The notes under the pieces: generated by a model
Databases searched by the model: none
What the model was told of the DNA's origin: nothing
Seen by the model: only the letters and a program-made list of their open reading frames with translations
Part shown: in pieces, positions 1-8,667 of the stretch
Layout of the letters: every line of letters begins with the position of its first letter
How positions within the stretch are numbered: position 1 is the stretch's first letter
Position numbers and translations under genes: made by a program
Assembly (NCBI RefSeq): GCF_001865575.2
Contig: NZ_CP017561.2
Location: 682,001 to 746,000, forward strand
Direction of reading: 5' to 3'
Length of the DNA stretch: 64,000 bases
DNA from: Paraburkholderia sprentiae WSM5005
Lineage (GTDB): Bacteria; Pseudomonadota; Gammaproteobacteria; Burkholderiales; Burkholderiaceae

Positions 1-1685
1 TTGCCGTTGGCGACAGTGGGCACGATGTTGGCGTTGGCGCCGTGAGGCCAGGAGCCGGCGACGGACGAGAAGATCGGTGTTGTGCCACCTGAGGCGTCGA
101 AGGCGTATAGCGTCACGTTGGCCGGCGCAGTAGTGGAGGTGGGGCGACCGACGGCCCAGATGATCGCGGACCCGGATGTTGTGCCGTTCGATGAAATCGT
201 CGTGAAAAAGCCACCATCCTGGCCGGATTGGATGCTAGAAAACGATTTTTCCAGTTGCAGCGCCGCCGTTGCCGGAACCTTCCATAGTTTGATGCTTCTG
301 CCGCCGCTGCTGACAACGCGGCGGACGCCGTCCGATCCAATAAAATACGATGGGCCGCACCAGCAGGAACCGAAATCGGCGATGGAACGCGCTCTGCCGG
401 AGTCGTTGTGACCCATCGCGGCCCGGTCGATGAGGTACAGACGGCCGCGCTTTCCGCCGGCAACGAGCGTAGAAGCCGATTGTCCAGGGATGTCCGGTAT
501 AACCATGGCCCCACCGGCACCGAAATCGTCGTCCGTTTCATCTAGCGATGCGACACCATTAGTACCTGAAGGGGTGAAATAGTCCTGCAAGGTGGTCAAG
601 TCGGCAGAGAGCCTCACCACGCTTTCCTGGATGTTGTTTGGAGGAGCGTAGGTCGTACCAGACGGGTCTGAGTTCCCGGTGACAGCGTACAGCACCCCCG
701 ACGGACCTGCGGCAATGCCATACCCGGACATCCAGATGGATGACAGAAAAAAGGTGTTGGGTGAAGTCGACAGCTTGTCCATCAACTGATTCGCAGGCAG
801 CGGTGACAGCGTGCTCGCCTTCCATCCCAACAACCAGCCTCTCGACTCATCGGCGCGTATGTCGCAAAAGCTGCCGAAAGCGGCGTAGACGTTTCCGTTC
901 GCCAGAAGAAGACCGGCACGCTGGCGGCTGAACTCTGCGGCGAAATGGTGGGTCGTGCCGTTCGTCAGGGTATGCGAAGCCGAGACCGAGGTCGGAGAAC
1001 CCGCTTTGTCAGCCAAGGTGGTGATGTCAAGAGCGTGGAGCCAATAGCTCGGCGTGCCGCCTACCAGCTTGAACGAGACCACATATAGCGTGTGGGTGCC
1101 CAGATCGATCACCGGCGTGGAGTTGATTCCCACGGTGGGGCCGTTGTTGCCACAGCCGCCGGGAAGCCTCGATCGCGGTACCGGAGTCCCGAGGTTCCGT
1201 TGGAGGAGCAGCTTGCCGGTGGAAGCCGAGTAGGCGTAAATGTTGTTGGCTTCGGTGGCGACGTATACGACATCCTGCGTTGTCCCGTTTACGCTCAACG
1301 CTGAAACAACCAATGGCTGCGCGTCGACCCAGTCGTTCACTGGGTCGCCGAACTTGATTGCATGCGCGACGCCGAACGAACCGGCTCTGACGTTGGAAGG
1401 GGTAAGGGTCGTCTCGCTCGAATTCCAACCAGTACGATTCGTGTCGCCATGATAGGTCAACACGTTCGCGGACGTGGCCGCCAACGTATTGATCGGAGAT
1501 GCCGTCGCGGCAGGAGCTAAGTCGGTGACTTCTGGAGATAAAGGCTGTCCAACTGACTGCCCGGACGCGACGGACATCTAGGCACCTAAAAAGACGGCGG
1601 CGAACAGATAGGATAGGAACGAAAAATGCCTCGCCGAAATTGCGCCGGATCCTTCGTTGTTAGGATTAAGCTTCGCGTTTTTCAT
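1..1685 (-). pseudogene. Exported PQQ-type beta-propeller protein, interrupted by an in-frame amber codon; 3' end outside window
   Basis: Reading starts at the ATG at 1685, six bases after a strong AAGGAGG ribosome site. It encodes a basic start and a hydrophobic stretch (FLSYLFAAVFLGA) like a signal peptide, then hits TAG at codon 36 (1578-1580). The same frame resumes at once with ATG at 1577 and stays open to base 1. The body has repeated beta-propeller features, for example VVYVATEANNIYAYSAS and LYAVTGNSDPSGTTYAPPNN, and ends in a typical late-propeller stretch (NANIVPTVANGK), so little of the C-terminus is missing. Such proteins are usually secreted; substrate and function are unknown. 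The stop separates signal peptide from domain. A restart at 1577 has no good ribosome site and would make an unexported protein. I call it a pseudogene, though a sequencing error or readthrough cannot be excluded. Confidence 0.75.
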
Positions 1686-1757
1686 GACAGTCCTCCTTCT
1701 TTCCAAGGAGTTATGTAGCAGTTCGCTGGACGCGAAAATCTTCGCGTTTGATTAAAC

Positions 1758-1972
1758 TTATTTCGTAAGCAATCCTGCGCCAGTCAGGACATAGGTGGCG
1801 TCCGCCATCCACCGTACGTTGGGTGCTTCGGCGCTGAATTGCCGGCGCACCGGTTCGGGCGCGCGCCGCGCACCCGGGTGCTGCCGCGTGGTGCGGGCCA
1901 GCGCCGCCGCCTTACGCCGCACAGACCGGCAAGGCGCATCAGGCGCGCCACGCGCTTGCGTCCGTGGTCACT
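1758..1972 (-). pseudogene. IS3-family transposase OrfB fragment
   Basis: The minus strand encodes SDHGRKRVARLMRLAGLCGV, the HTH-like segment before the DDE domain in IS3-family OrfB proteins. After a one-base frameshift it continues as RQFSAEAPNVRWMADATYVL, which matches the region of the first catalytic Asp (canonical form: ADITYVPTWAGF). The frame stops just after, at 1758, so the catalytic core is lost. The 5' side is fused directly to a different transposase remnant at about 1973. It cannot be active. Family assignment is from motif recognition. Confidence 0.75.
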
Positions 1973-1974
1973 GG

Positions 1975-2240
1975 CTGCAGGTTGTCGCACAGCACTTTGG
2001 CGGCGAGATCTTGTACCACCGCCCGTTGTGATAGTCCCGAAACATGCTCGAGGTTCAAGCGGTGCTTGAGACGCTTGTACGCTTCTTCTATTCGCCAGCG
2101 CTGATGGTAGAGATCGCCAAACTGGCAGGCCGGATAGCGTGCGCTGTCGAGTAAATTGTCATCACGACGCGCACTTTGCCGGTGGATACGACGTGACTGC
2201 GTGACGGACCAGGCGCACGGTCAGCGCCATGGTGCGAACT
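1975..2240 (-). pseudogene. IS4-type (DDE_Tnp_1) transposase C-terminal fragment
   Basis: The minus strand reads NLLDSARYPACQFGDLYHQR and then WRIEEAYKRLKHRLNLEHVS and GLSQRAVVQDLAAKVLCDNL. The block Y-x(2)-RW-x-IEE-x-YK is the YREK-like signature of IS4-family transposases. Upstream, the reading frame shifts near 2165, where KVRVVMT precedes NLLD, and degrades further. The fragment ends abruptly at 1975, where the IS3 remnant begins, which suggests insertion or recombination between two old elements. No terminal inverted repeats or target duplications were found. Confidence 0.7.
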
Positions 2241-3546
2241 GGTCGCTTTTAGGCGGCGTGAAGTGGCGCCGCAGCCAGGCGAATTTTTCCAGTCGGTGCT
2301 GATCTATGCGCCTGGCAGGCTGAACCCGAACTACATGATGAACGTCAACCAGACGCTGCGGTTCGTGCTTCAGTTAGGTCTCTCTGAGGACCAGACCGCC
2401 TCCGGGTGGGGTAAGTGGCAGTTGCTTCAAGGGCACGGCGTGCACCCCGCGCCTCAGGGACCGGGACGGCAGTTTCATCTGGGCAATGTATGGACCGTCG
2501 ACGGCGTCATCGCCCTGCAGCAGCAGTAGCAGCGGGTCTGGCGCAAGCGGTGTCGCCGAAGCGCCGCGACGCTCCAGTGTAGTGGCCGCTGACAGGGCGT
2601 CCGCTTCCTGGCAGGTTGATTCGAACGGGCAGAGTCCACTTCTGGCCGACCAGCGCCCGATGAATGAACGCGGGGGTTTCCTCCTGCGCAGCTCTCATGC
2701 AAAAGGCAAATCCCGACCCGGAGCGGACAATCGGATGTCTCGAAAGCAGACATCCGCCTCACTCGAACGCACGCTGTATCTGGTTGATCAGGGCTGCGAG
2801 TTCTGGTTTATCGCCCCACATGTCAAATTCCCGAGTCGCAATCAGTCCCATCGTAAGCGGTCCCTGTTTAGGCTCCGACTGCTCACCGGAAATTTGAGCG
2901 CGGCACTACGTCAGTTGGCGATGAATGCTCTGTACGTTCGGCCACGTCGCAGTCAGCATGGGTTCGATGGCCGACAATGCTTTGTCGATCTCAGGTAGCA
3001 GTTCGGTGCCCGTCATCACGATCCAAAAGCGAGCCTTACTTTTAGGGTTTTTCGCCTTTGACAGGGGCGGCCGGGCTGATGCCAGCAAAGGCGATGAACC
3101 GAATTGTCGACGATTCATGCGTCGATGTCGAACGGCCGGTTGTGGCCCGGTCACTGCCTCGCGCAAACGGCAACGAAGCCGAGCCGCCCGGCGGGCTGCG
3201 ACTGGCAGAGCGCGACCCGTTCAATCACACACATGAGAAGCGCCTCAATGACCGGTGCCATGCAAACAACTGTCCGTCGCCTGCGGACCATTTGCGGCTT
3301 ATCCGTCGATCGCCGGCACATGGTTTCGTGAGTACGAAGCGCCCGACGCGGAAACCGTCCCACGGTGCAATGCGAAGCGGGCACTGCGTTCGATCACGTC
3401 TGGTCGGGCGAGGTCATCCGGAGCTGAGCCGCGTCGGGCGTTGGCAAGAACTGCTGCGTCCAAAAGACACCCGAAGATCGGCGGGCTTTGGGCTCCTATG
3501 ATTCGGCGGCGCTATTGTCTCTGTCGGCCGCGCGAAATTCGATGCT
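2241..3546. other. Degenerate intergenic stretch with short unrecognised coding fragments
   Basis: No intact gene is supported here. On the minus strand a protein-like tail, RFWIVMTGTELLPEIDKALS followed by AIEPMLTATWPNVQSIHRQL, ends at 2906. A second tail, MGLIATREFDMWGDKPELAA then LINQIQRAFE, ends near 2765. Their amino-acid composition looks genuine, but neither has a start or ribosome site and I do not recognise the family. Bases 3120-3170 (cgaacggccggttgtggcc and following) resemble the degenerate repeat seen at 9660 and 10575. Together with the adjacent transposase remnants this reads as a gene graveyard. Confidence 0.5.
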
Positions 3547-3753
3547 TTAGCGCAGCGCCTTGGGTGCTGACGCGGAGGCCGGGTGCTCCTGCGCAGGCGT
3601 GCTGCTTTCGGTCGGCTTTGACGCGCGATGCTCATTGGCGGGCGGATGCTCAACATGGCTCTGAATTAACGCTCGGTCTTCCGCATCACCCTGTTCGGCG
3701 AGCACGGGTACAGAGACCAGAAAGGCCGCCACTGAAGCCGTCAGTAGTCGCAT
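3547..3753 (-). CDS. Small exported hypothetical protein (68 aa)
   Basis: The ORF begins MRLLTASVAAFLVSVPVLA, a good signal peptide with a likely cleavage after the final Ala. The ribosome site TAGGAGGAAATC lies just upstream of the ATG, which supports translation. The mature part of about 49 residues is polar and rich in Glu, His, Pro, Ala and Ser (HVEHPPANEHRASKPTESST), with no Cys and no recognisable domain. It is probably periplasmic or secreted and intrinsically disordered. It is transcribed alone, between insertion-sequence remnants and a methyltransferase gene on the same strand. Function unknown. Confidence 0.6.
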   Translation of the reverse strand: MRLLTASVAAFLVSVPVLAEQGDAEDRALIQSHVEHPPANEHRASKPTESSTPAQEHPASASAPKALR

Positions 3754-3814
3754 GATTTCCTCCTATTCAACGGAAAACGTACGGCTCGGAGATCCCCGAG
3801 GAACACGCACTTCT

Positions 3815-4669
3815 CTATTGCGAGGTCCGAAAGCTAGCCGGCCTCCGGGCGGAAGCCAGGACCGCGGGCACCGGGACGTTGAACACGCCGTCGTACAGAT
3901 ACGGTGCCGCGCTTTCAGCAACCGACTGTTCGATCGACGCGAGCGCTTCGGGACGTTGCGACCTCAGAAGGGCAGCCACGCGTACGCCGCCGCGTAGCAG
4001 CGCATGAAAAGGCGTCTCAGGCGCGTGCAAGTGCCAGGTCTGGTCGAGCTCGATTACGCCGGGCGATTCAAAGCCGGCTGCCCGAAGTGCGCGCGCAAAC
4101 TCGTCGTGCTCGCTGAAGCGGAAGAATGGCGGCGCCTCTGGCAAGTCGACATTCAGATCGCCGTGCTTCCGGATCGCGTCCAGCACCATGCCCAGCGCAA
4201 TCGCTCGTTCGGGACACGCCCACACGGTGAGCCCTATTCGCCCACCGGGTCTCAGGACGCGGTAGGCCTCCGCCAGCGCCTGCTCCGGTCGAAGCAAATG
4301 ATGCCATCCGAAGTTGCAGCCGACCGCATCAAAGGACTCGTCGGGGAACGCCAGGGCGTCGGCGTCATCGACCTTGAACTGCAACTTCGGGTGAAGCTCC
4401 TTCGCCAGCTCAACCATGCCCGGCGCAAAATCGACTCCCACGACGTCTGCGCCGAGCCTCGCTGCGGACGCGGCGAGGTAACCGGGCCCGCATGCGACGT
4501 CGAGCAGTCTGGTTCCAGCACGCACGTCAAGGGCGCTCAGTAGCGGCGGAAGCGACTGGCACGTGAGGTCCATATAGTAGGCGTGGTAAGACCGCGCAAC
4601 GTCCTGCCAGCCCTTTCGCTCAAAGTTCTCAAAGGTTTCGAATTGACCGATGGCTCCGCTACGCATCAT
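3815..4669 (-). CDS. Class I SAM-dependent methyltransferase (type 11)
   Basis: The SAM-binding motif I is LLDVACGPGYLAASAARLGA, followed by motif II around VVGVDFAPGMVELAKE, DADALAFPDESFDAVGCNFG and the post-motif RVLRPGGRIGLTVW. This is the layout of UbiE/type 11 methyltransferases acting on small molecules; the substrate cannot be told. I start at the double Met at 4669/4666, behind GGGGAGCAA. A longer in-frame extension to 4882 has no ribosome site and a non-protein-like composition. About 284 residues, normal for the family. It stands alone next to a small membrane protein on the same strand (92 bp gap), so joint transcription is possible. Confidence 0.85.
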   Translation of the reverse strand: MMRSGAIGQFETFENFERKGWQDVARSYHAYYMDLTCQSLPPLLSALDVRAGTRLLDVACGPGYLAASAARLGADVVGVDFAPGMVELAKELHPKLQFKVDDADALAFPDESFDAVGCNFGWHHLLRPEQALAEAYRVLRPGGRIGLTVWACPERAIALGMVLDAIRKHGDLNVDLPEAPPFFRFSEHDEFARALRAAGFESPGVIELDQTWHLHAPETPFHALLRGGVRVAALLRSQRPEALASIEQSVAESAAPYLYDGVFNVPVPAVLASARRPASFRTSQ

Positions 4670-4761
4670 TTGCTCCCCAGACGGATCAGGCGCGTGGCGT
4701 CTAACACTCAAGAAATCACCCGCCAGCGGCTCGTCGGCAGGGACGGCATAACGCCTGGCGG

Positions 4762-5031
4762 TTAGCCGGTCAGTACTTGAACAATCCGCTGCGAGGCTTG
4801 TGAGAATCGGGCGTGGCAGCCAGACCGGATCCGCATTTGGAAGGCGGTCCACGCCGACAGCAGCCACGGGACGCAATACCAAAACGAAAAGACGGCCGCG
4901 CCAATCGCGGTGTCCGCCGACAACATTGCAATCGCGCGGCCGAGCGAGCCCAGAACAACCAGCACCGTGCGGCTGGGTATGAGGAACGCCTTCGGCGGGA
5001 ACTTGGGTACTGGCGAATGGGTCGCTGACAT
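4762..5031 (-). CDS. Small hypothetical membrane protein (89 aa)
   Basis: Starts at the ATG at 5031 behind GAAGGAG with six-base spacing. The sequence holds two hydrophobic stretches, TVLVVLGSLGRAIAMLSADT and AIGAAVFSFWYCVPWLLSAW, and a basic C-terminal tail, consistent with a two-segment inner-membrane protein. It is transcribed divergently from the large winged-helix regulator beginning at 5055, with 23 bp between starts. That makes it a plausible target of that regulator. No family recognised; it could still be a spurious ORF, but the ribosome site argues for it. Confidence 0.5.
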   Translation of the reverse strand: MSATHSPVPKFPPKAFLIPSRTVLVVLGSLGRAIAMLSADTAIGAAVFSFWYCVPWLLSAWTAFQMRIRSGCHARFSQASQRIVQVLTG

Positions 5032-5054
5032 CCTATGCTCCTTCAATCGACGGG

Positions 5055-7706
5055 ATGGCAGGAGTCAGCGTAGCCGGGGAGGCGTCGCGTCACACGATGA
5101 TTGGCCGAATGAAACGCGAAGATTTCGCGAAAACTGTCGCGAGGCCAGCGGGTGCCGCAAGCGCTGGGGCGGAGGTCTTGCACTATCCCGGTTTCGACAT
5201 CGATATCGCGCGCGGCGAATTACGTGTCGCCGGTAGGCCTGCGCCCCTCAGACCCAAGACGTTCGCGCTGCTGCTGCATCTCGCCAGGAATCCCGGTCGG
5301 CTGCTCAGCAGAGGTGAACTGATCGAGGCCGTCTGGCGGGAGGTCATCGTTACAGACGATTCGCTTGTCCAGTGCGTCAGTGAGCTGCGCGCGGCGTTGG
5401 GCGGTGAGCACCATCACGTCGTGCGCACCGTCCCGCGCCGGGGCTATATGTTCGACGTCGCGGCGGTCGGAACGCCCAACGACGAGCGGCTGCCGTCGAC
5501 CGATGCTCCGCGACAACTCGGCCTGACAGAGCTTGGCGCCCTCTCGCCCAGCAATTTGTCCGCAGATCTGCCACCACTGTTCGGGCGCGCGGAAGATGTC
5601 GCCGCGCTGGTACGCCTGCTCGAGGTCTCGCGAATGGTGAGCGTGGTCGGCTCGGCAGGCGTTGGCAAAACGACAGTCGCGCGGGCGGTCGCGCACCGCC
5701 TGCGCGACCAACCGTACGATGGCGTGTGGGTCGTCGAACTGGCATCGCTTGCCGACGGTCGGCTGCTCGTGCCGACGGTCGCGCGCACACTAGGCCACCA
5801 GGTGGCAAGAGATGGTGGCCCCGCGTCGCTGGTTCGGCTGATCAGCACGCAGCGACTGCTGCTCGTGCTTGACAACTGCGAACACCTGCTCGATCACGTG
5901 GCTGCGCTAGTGAAGCAGATCATGGCCGGCGCGCCGGGCGTGCACGTTCTGGTGACGAGCCAGGAACCGTTGCACACGGAGCACGAACAGGTGTTCCGAC
6001 TGGACCCTCTGGGCGTTCCCACGAGTGACGACGCAGTGGCTGCGCTCGGCTTTGGCGCCGTTCAGATGTTCGTCGCGCGCGCGAAAGCCGCCGATCCAAA
6101 GTTCGACTTCGACGCTCACAACGCGAGAGACGTCATCGACACCTGCCGCCGACTCGACGGAATCCCTCTGGCAATCGAGTTTGCGGCGGCCCGCGTGTCG
6201 CTTCTCGGCGCGTTCGCGCTGCGGCAGCGACTTGATGAGCGCATGAAATTGCTGGCGGGCGGCATCCGAACGGCGCTGCCTCGACATCAGACGCTTCGGG
6301 CAGCCTTGCAGTGGAGCTATGGCTTGCTAACGCCGCCGGAGAAGTCGGTGTTCGACCGGCTCGGTGTTTTCATGGGAAGTTTCTCGCTTGAGGCCGCACA
6401 GCGCGTGGCGAGCGACGCAACCTTGGACGAGTGGGCCGTGTTCGAGCAGCTCGCTTCACTGGTGGACAAGTCTCTTGTCGTCGTCCAAGGAATGCGCATG
6501 CCACGCTATCACCTGCTGGAAAGCAATCGCTCCTTTGCATTGGAGCGATTGGCCGCCATCGAGTCGCTCGAGGCAACGCGCCGGCGCCACGCCGAAGCGA
6601 TGACTGAGTGCCTGACCGGAAAAGACTATTTCGAAGAGCCCTTGGCCCGGACGCGCCGTATCGCGCCGGAGCTGGACAATGTACGCGCTGCCGCCGCGTG
6701 GGCAATTAGCCCGACTGGCGATCGCATGGTCGCAATCGATCTTGCCGCGGCGACGGACATGCTGTGGGATGCGCGCGGCTTTAATGACGAAGGCGCGCGG
6801 CTGTACCGCAACATCGAGCCATGGGTGGACCAGTTGGTGCCTCCAGTATCGGCGGCGCGTTTCTGGTTTGCAGTGGCTGACTTGCGCATGCGTACCGAGG
6901 CGAAGCGCCAGGCCGAAGCCGCATTGAAGGCGGCTGCTCTCTTTCGAAGCCTCAGCGACCGCTTCGGCACCTTCAGGTCGTTGACGGTCGCCGCGCATCA
7001 GTTCACCTTGCTGGCCAATCGCGAGGGCGCGAGACAAGCGCTGGACGAGGCAGCAACGTTGTTGGATGGGGCTTGGCCTGAATGGCTGGAAACGTCCCTC
7101 GCTTTTTGCAGAGTACTCTTCTCATACCTGGTCGAAGGAGACCATGCCACGGCGAAGAAGCTGGCCGATGCGGCCATTGTGGGCCACCGGCTTGGCGATT
7201 CCTTCTTTGGTGATCGTTGCGCGCTGATGCTTCCATCCTTCGATTTGGCCGCCGGCGACTTCACTTCTGCTTTACGTCGATGCGACGAGATCCTTGCCAG
7301 TTCGAGCGTCGCGGAGAGTGTCCAATTGCGGTCTCAGACCCTCGTCATACGCGGTGCGGCGCTCGTTAATCTTGGCGACCTCCGGGAGGCGGACGCGACC
7401 TTGCGCACCGCTTGTACGTTGTTGATGCATGCGATCGGTCCGAGCATCTATCCTTACTGCTATGCGGCGCATCTGCTCGCATTGCAGGGACGCCTCGCTG
7501 ATGCGGCAAGGACCATCGGCTGGATCGAGGCGCGCATGCGCCAGGCGAACCGGGATGGCATCCCGCCGATCGCCCTGTCAAGTTACAAGGCGGCGCGCGA
7601 CATTGTCGATTCAGCCCTCAGCAGCGACGAACGGGACGGGTACGCGGGCGAAGGGGCGCTGCTTAGTCTCCAACAGGTGACGCGCATTGCGTTTCCTGGC
7701 GAGTAG
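5055..7706 (+). CDS. Winged-helix transcriptional regulator with AAA/NB-ARC-type ATPase domain
   Basis: An 883-residue protein. Residues about 45-135 form an OmpR/PhoB-type winged helix (RPKTFALLLHLARNPGRLLS, then VIVTDDSLVQCVSELRAALG and VRTVPRRGYMFD). A P-loop ATPase follows, with Walker A VGSAGVGKTT near residue 198 and Walker B RLLLVLDNCEHLLD near 268. Sensor and winged parts extend to about 480 (IPLAIEFAAARVSLLG). The last 350 residues are helical and TPR-like. This is the layout of STAND-class regulators that bind promoters through the N-terminus after ATP-dependent activation. The signal is unknown. The start could also be the ATG at 5097 or 5109, since the region before the winged helix is poorly conserved. 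It lies divergent from a small membrane protein. Confidence 0.85.
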   Translation: MAGVSVAGEASRHTMIGRMKREDFAKTVARPAGAASAGAEVLHYPGFDIDIARGELRVAGRPAPLRPKTFALLLHLARNPGRLLSRGELIEAVWREVIVTDDSLVQCVSELRAALGGEHHHVVRTVPRRGYMFDVAAVGTPNDERLPSTDAPRQLGLTELGALSPSNLSADLPPLFGRAEDVAALVRLLEVSRMVSVVGSAGVGKTTVARAVAHRLRDQPYDGVWVVELASLADGRLLVPTVARTLGHQVARDGGPASLVRLISTQRLLLVLDNCEHLLDHVAALVKQIMAGAPGVHVLVTSQEPLHTEHEQVFRLDPLGVPTSDDAVAALGFGAVQMFVARAKAADPKFDFDAHNARDVIDTCRRLDGIPLAIEFAAARVSLLGAFALRQRLDERMKLLAGGIRTALPRHQTLRAALQWSYGLLTPPEKSVFDRLGVFMGSFSLEAAQRVASDATLDEWAVFEQLASLVDKSLVVVQGMRMPRYHLLESNRSFALERLAAIESLEATRRRHAEAMTECLTGKDYFEEPLARTRRIAPELDNVRAAAAWAISPTGDRMVAIDLAAATDMLWDARGFNDEGARLYRNIEPWVDQLVPPVSAARFWFAVADLRMRTEAKRQAEAALKAAALFRSLSDRFGTFRSLTVAAHQFTLLANREGARQALDEAATLLDGAWPEWLETSLAFCRVLFSYLVEGDHATAKKLADAAIVGHRLGDSFFGDRCALMLPSFDLAAGDFTSALRRCDEILASSSVAESVQLRSQTLVIRGAALVNLGDLREADATLRTACTLLMHAIGPSIYPYCYAAHLLALQGRLADAARTIGWIEARMRQANRDGIPPIALSSYKAARDIVDSALSSDERDGYAGEGALLSLQQVTRIAFPGE

Positions 7707-7751
7707 GGACGGGTTAAGCGGCGGCCTACGTAGACCCCGCCACTCCTCAGG

Positions 7752-8255
7752 CCGGTAGATCAACGATGCTTTCGTTCGACGCATCGTGTGCGTGCCATAG
7801 GCGGTGTCGTCGAGCCCGATCGATTTAATCCAACGATGAACGATCCTTGCGTACTGACGGGTTGAAAGATGGGGCGACGCATGAATCCGGCCCGAGAACA
7901 GGAAATCTGAAGCGGACAGCCGCGCTGCCTCGATCCAGCGTTCCACACTATCCCGCGTTTGCTCGGTGATCTCGAATTGCACCGGTCGCTGCGTTTTCTG
8001 TTGCATCACAGTCGCGCGAGGCGCTACGCGGGTGCCCAGGCAGACATCGCGCACCCGCAGTTTCGTCAGGTCGCACGCTCGCAGCTTGCTGTCGCTCGCC
8101 AGATTGAACATCGCAAGATCACGGGTTTTCGCCCCCAGTTGCAGGCGGATTCGGATGGCCCAGATTTCCTTAAGCTTCAGCGGCGACTTCTGTCCGGTTA
8201 GCTTGTCTTTGTTCCACGGCACGCGCGGCGCGCCGCTGTTGATAGTTGCATCCAT
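7752..8255 (-). pseudogene. Tyrosine recombinase (phage-type integrase), C-terminally truncated
   Basis: ATG at 8255 follows AAGGAGAAT. The protein matches a family of roughly 200-residue integrases common in Burkholderiales, with the catalytic Arg region SKLRACDLTKLRVRDVCLGT and the H-x-x-R box AYGTHTMRRTKASLIYR. The family normally continues with a segment carrying the second His/Trp box and the nucleophilic Tyr (typically LGH then VRYLG). Here homology stops after LIYR at 7752, and the frame runs into unrelated sequence antisense to the end of the neighbouring regulator. Without the nucleophile it should be inactive. Its presence supports past mobile-element activity. Confidence 0.8.
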
Positions 8256-8667
8256 GACGATTCTCCTTTCAAATGAAGGGAGAGTCAGTCTGCGCCAATC
8301 GCCGATGGGCGCTACGCGACCCCAAGCCGCCGTTCGCTGGCTTGGAGAACGGAGGACCCTTTTTGGCGTGGAAGTGTCGTTCGCGTAACCATCGCCAGCA
8401 GTCCCCCTTTGAGTTGTGGAACAGTGTCGTTGATGCTAGCGGCGATTGCTCTTGACCAGAATTTATGGGGTAGGTCGCACCTGAGCCTCGTGTTACATCT
8501 GGTAATTTCGCGAGTTATCTGATTGACCCTGCAATCACGCCTGAACTGTATGATCCAAGGTTGAAATCCTGAGCGAAGACATTCCCATGATGCACCGACG
8601 AGCAGGAATGTCGCCCGCTTGGCGTTTAACGCCGCCGTGCAAACTTCACCACTCTTAGGGACAATCT
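8256..8667. other. Intergenic, 412 bp, no gene seen
   Basis: It separates the integrase remnant from the acyltransferase gene. No supported ORF, transfer RNA or convincing terminator. Bases near 8590-8630 (gaatgtcgcccgcttggcg) look like a worn copy of the intergenic repeat family described at 9659 and 10579. The promoter of the downstream acyltransferase gene must lie here but no clear box stands out. Confidence 0.4.

Noticed and set aside
1578..1580. Recoding of TAG as pyrrolysine or another residue
   Set aside because: No sign of a recoding system or stem-loop, and the host group does not use pyrrolysine. A nonsense mutation or error is simpler.
2263..2529. An 88-codon plus-strand frame in the remnant region
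   Set aside because: No ribosome site and no recognisable domain; the antisense strand is equally plausible as degenerate coding DNA.
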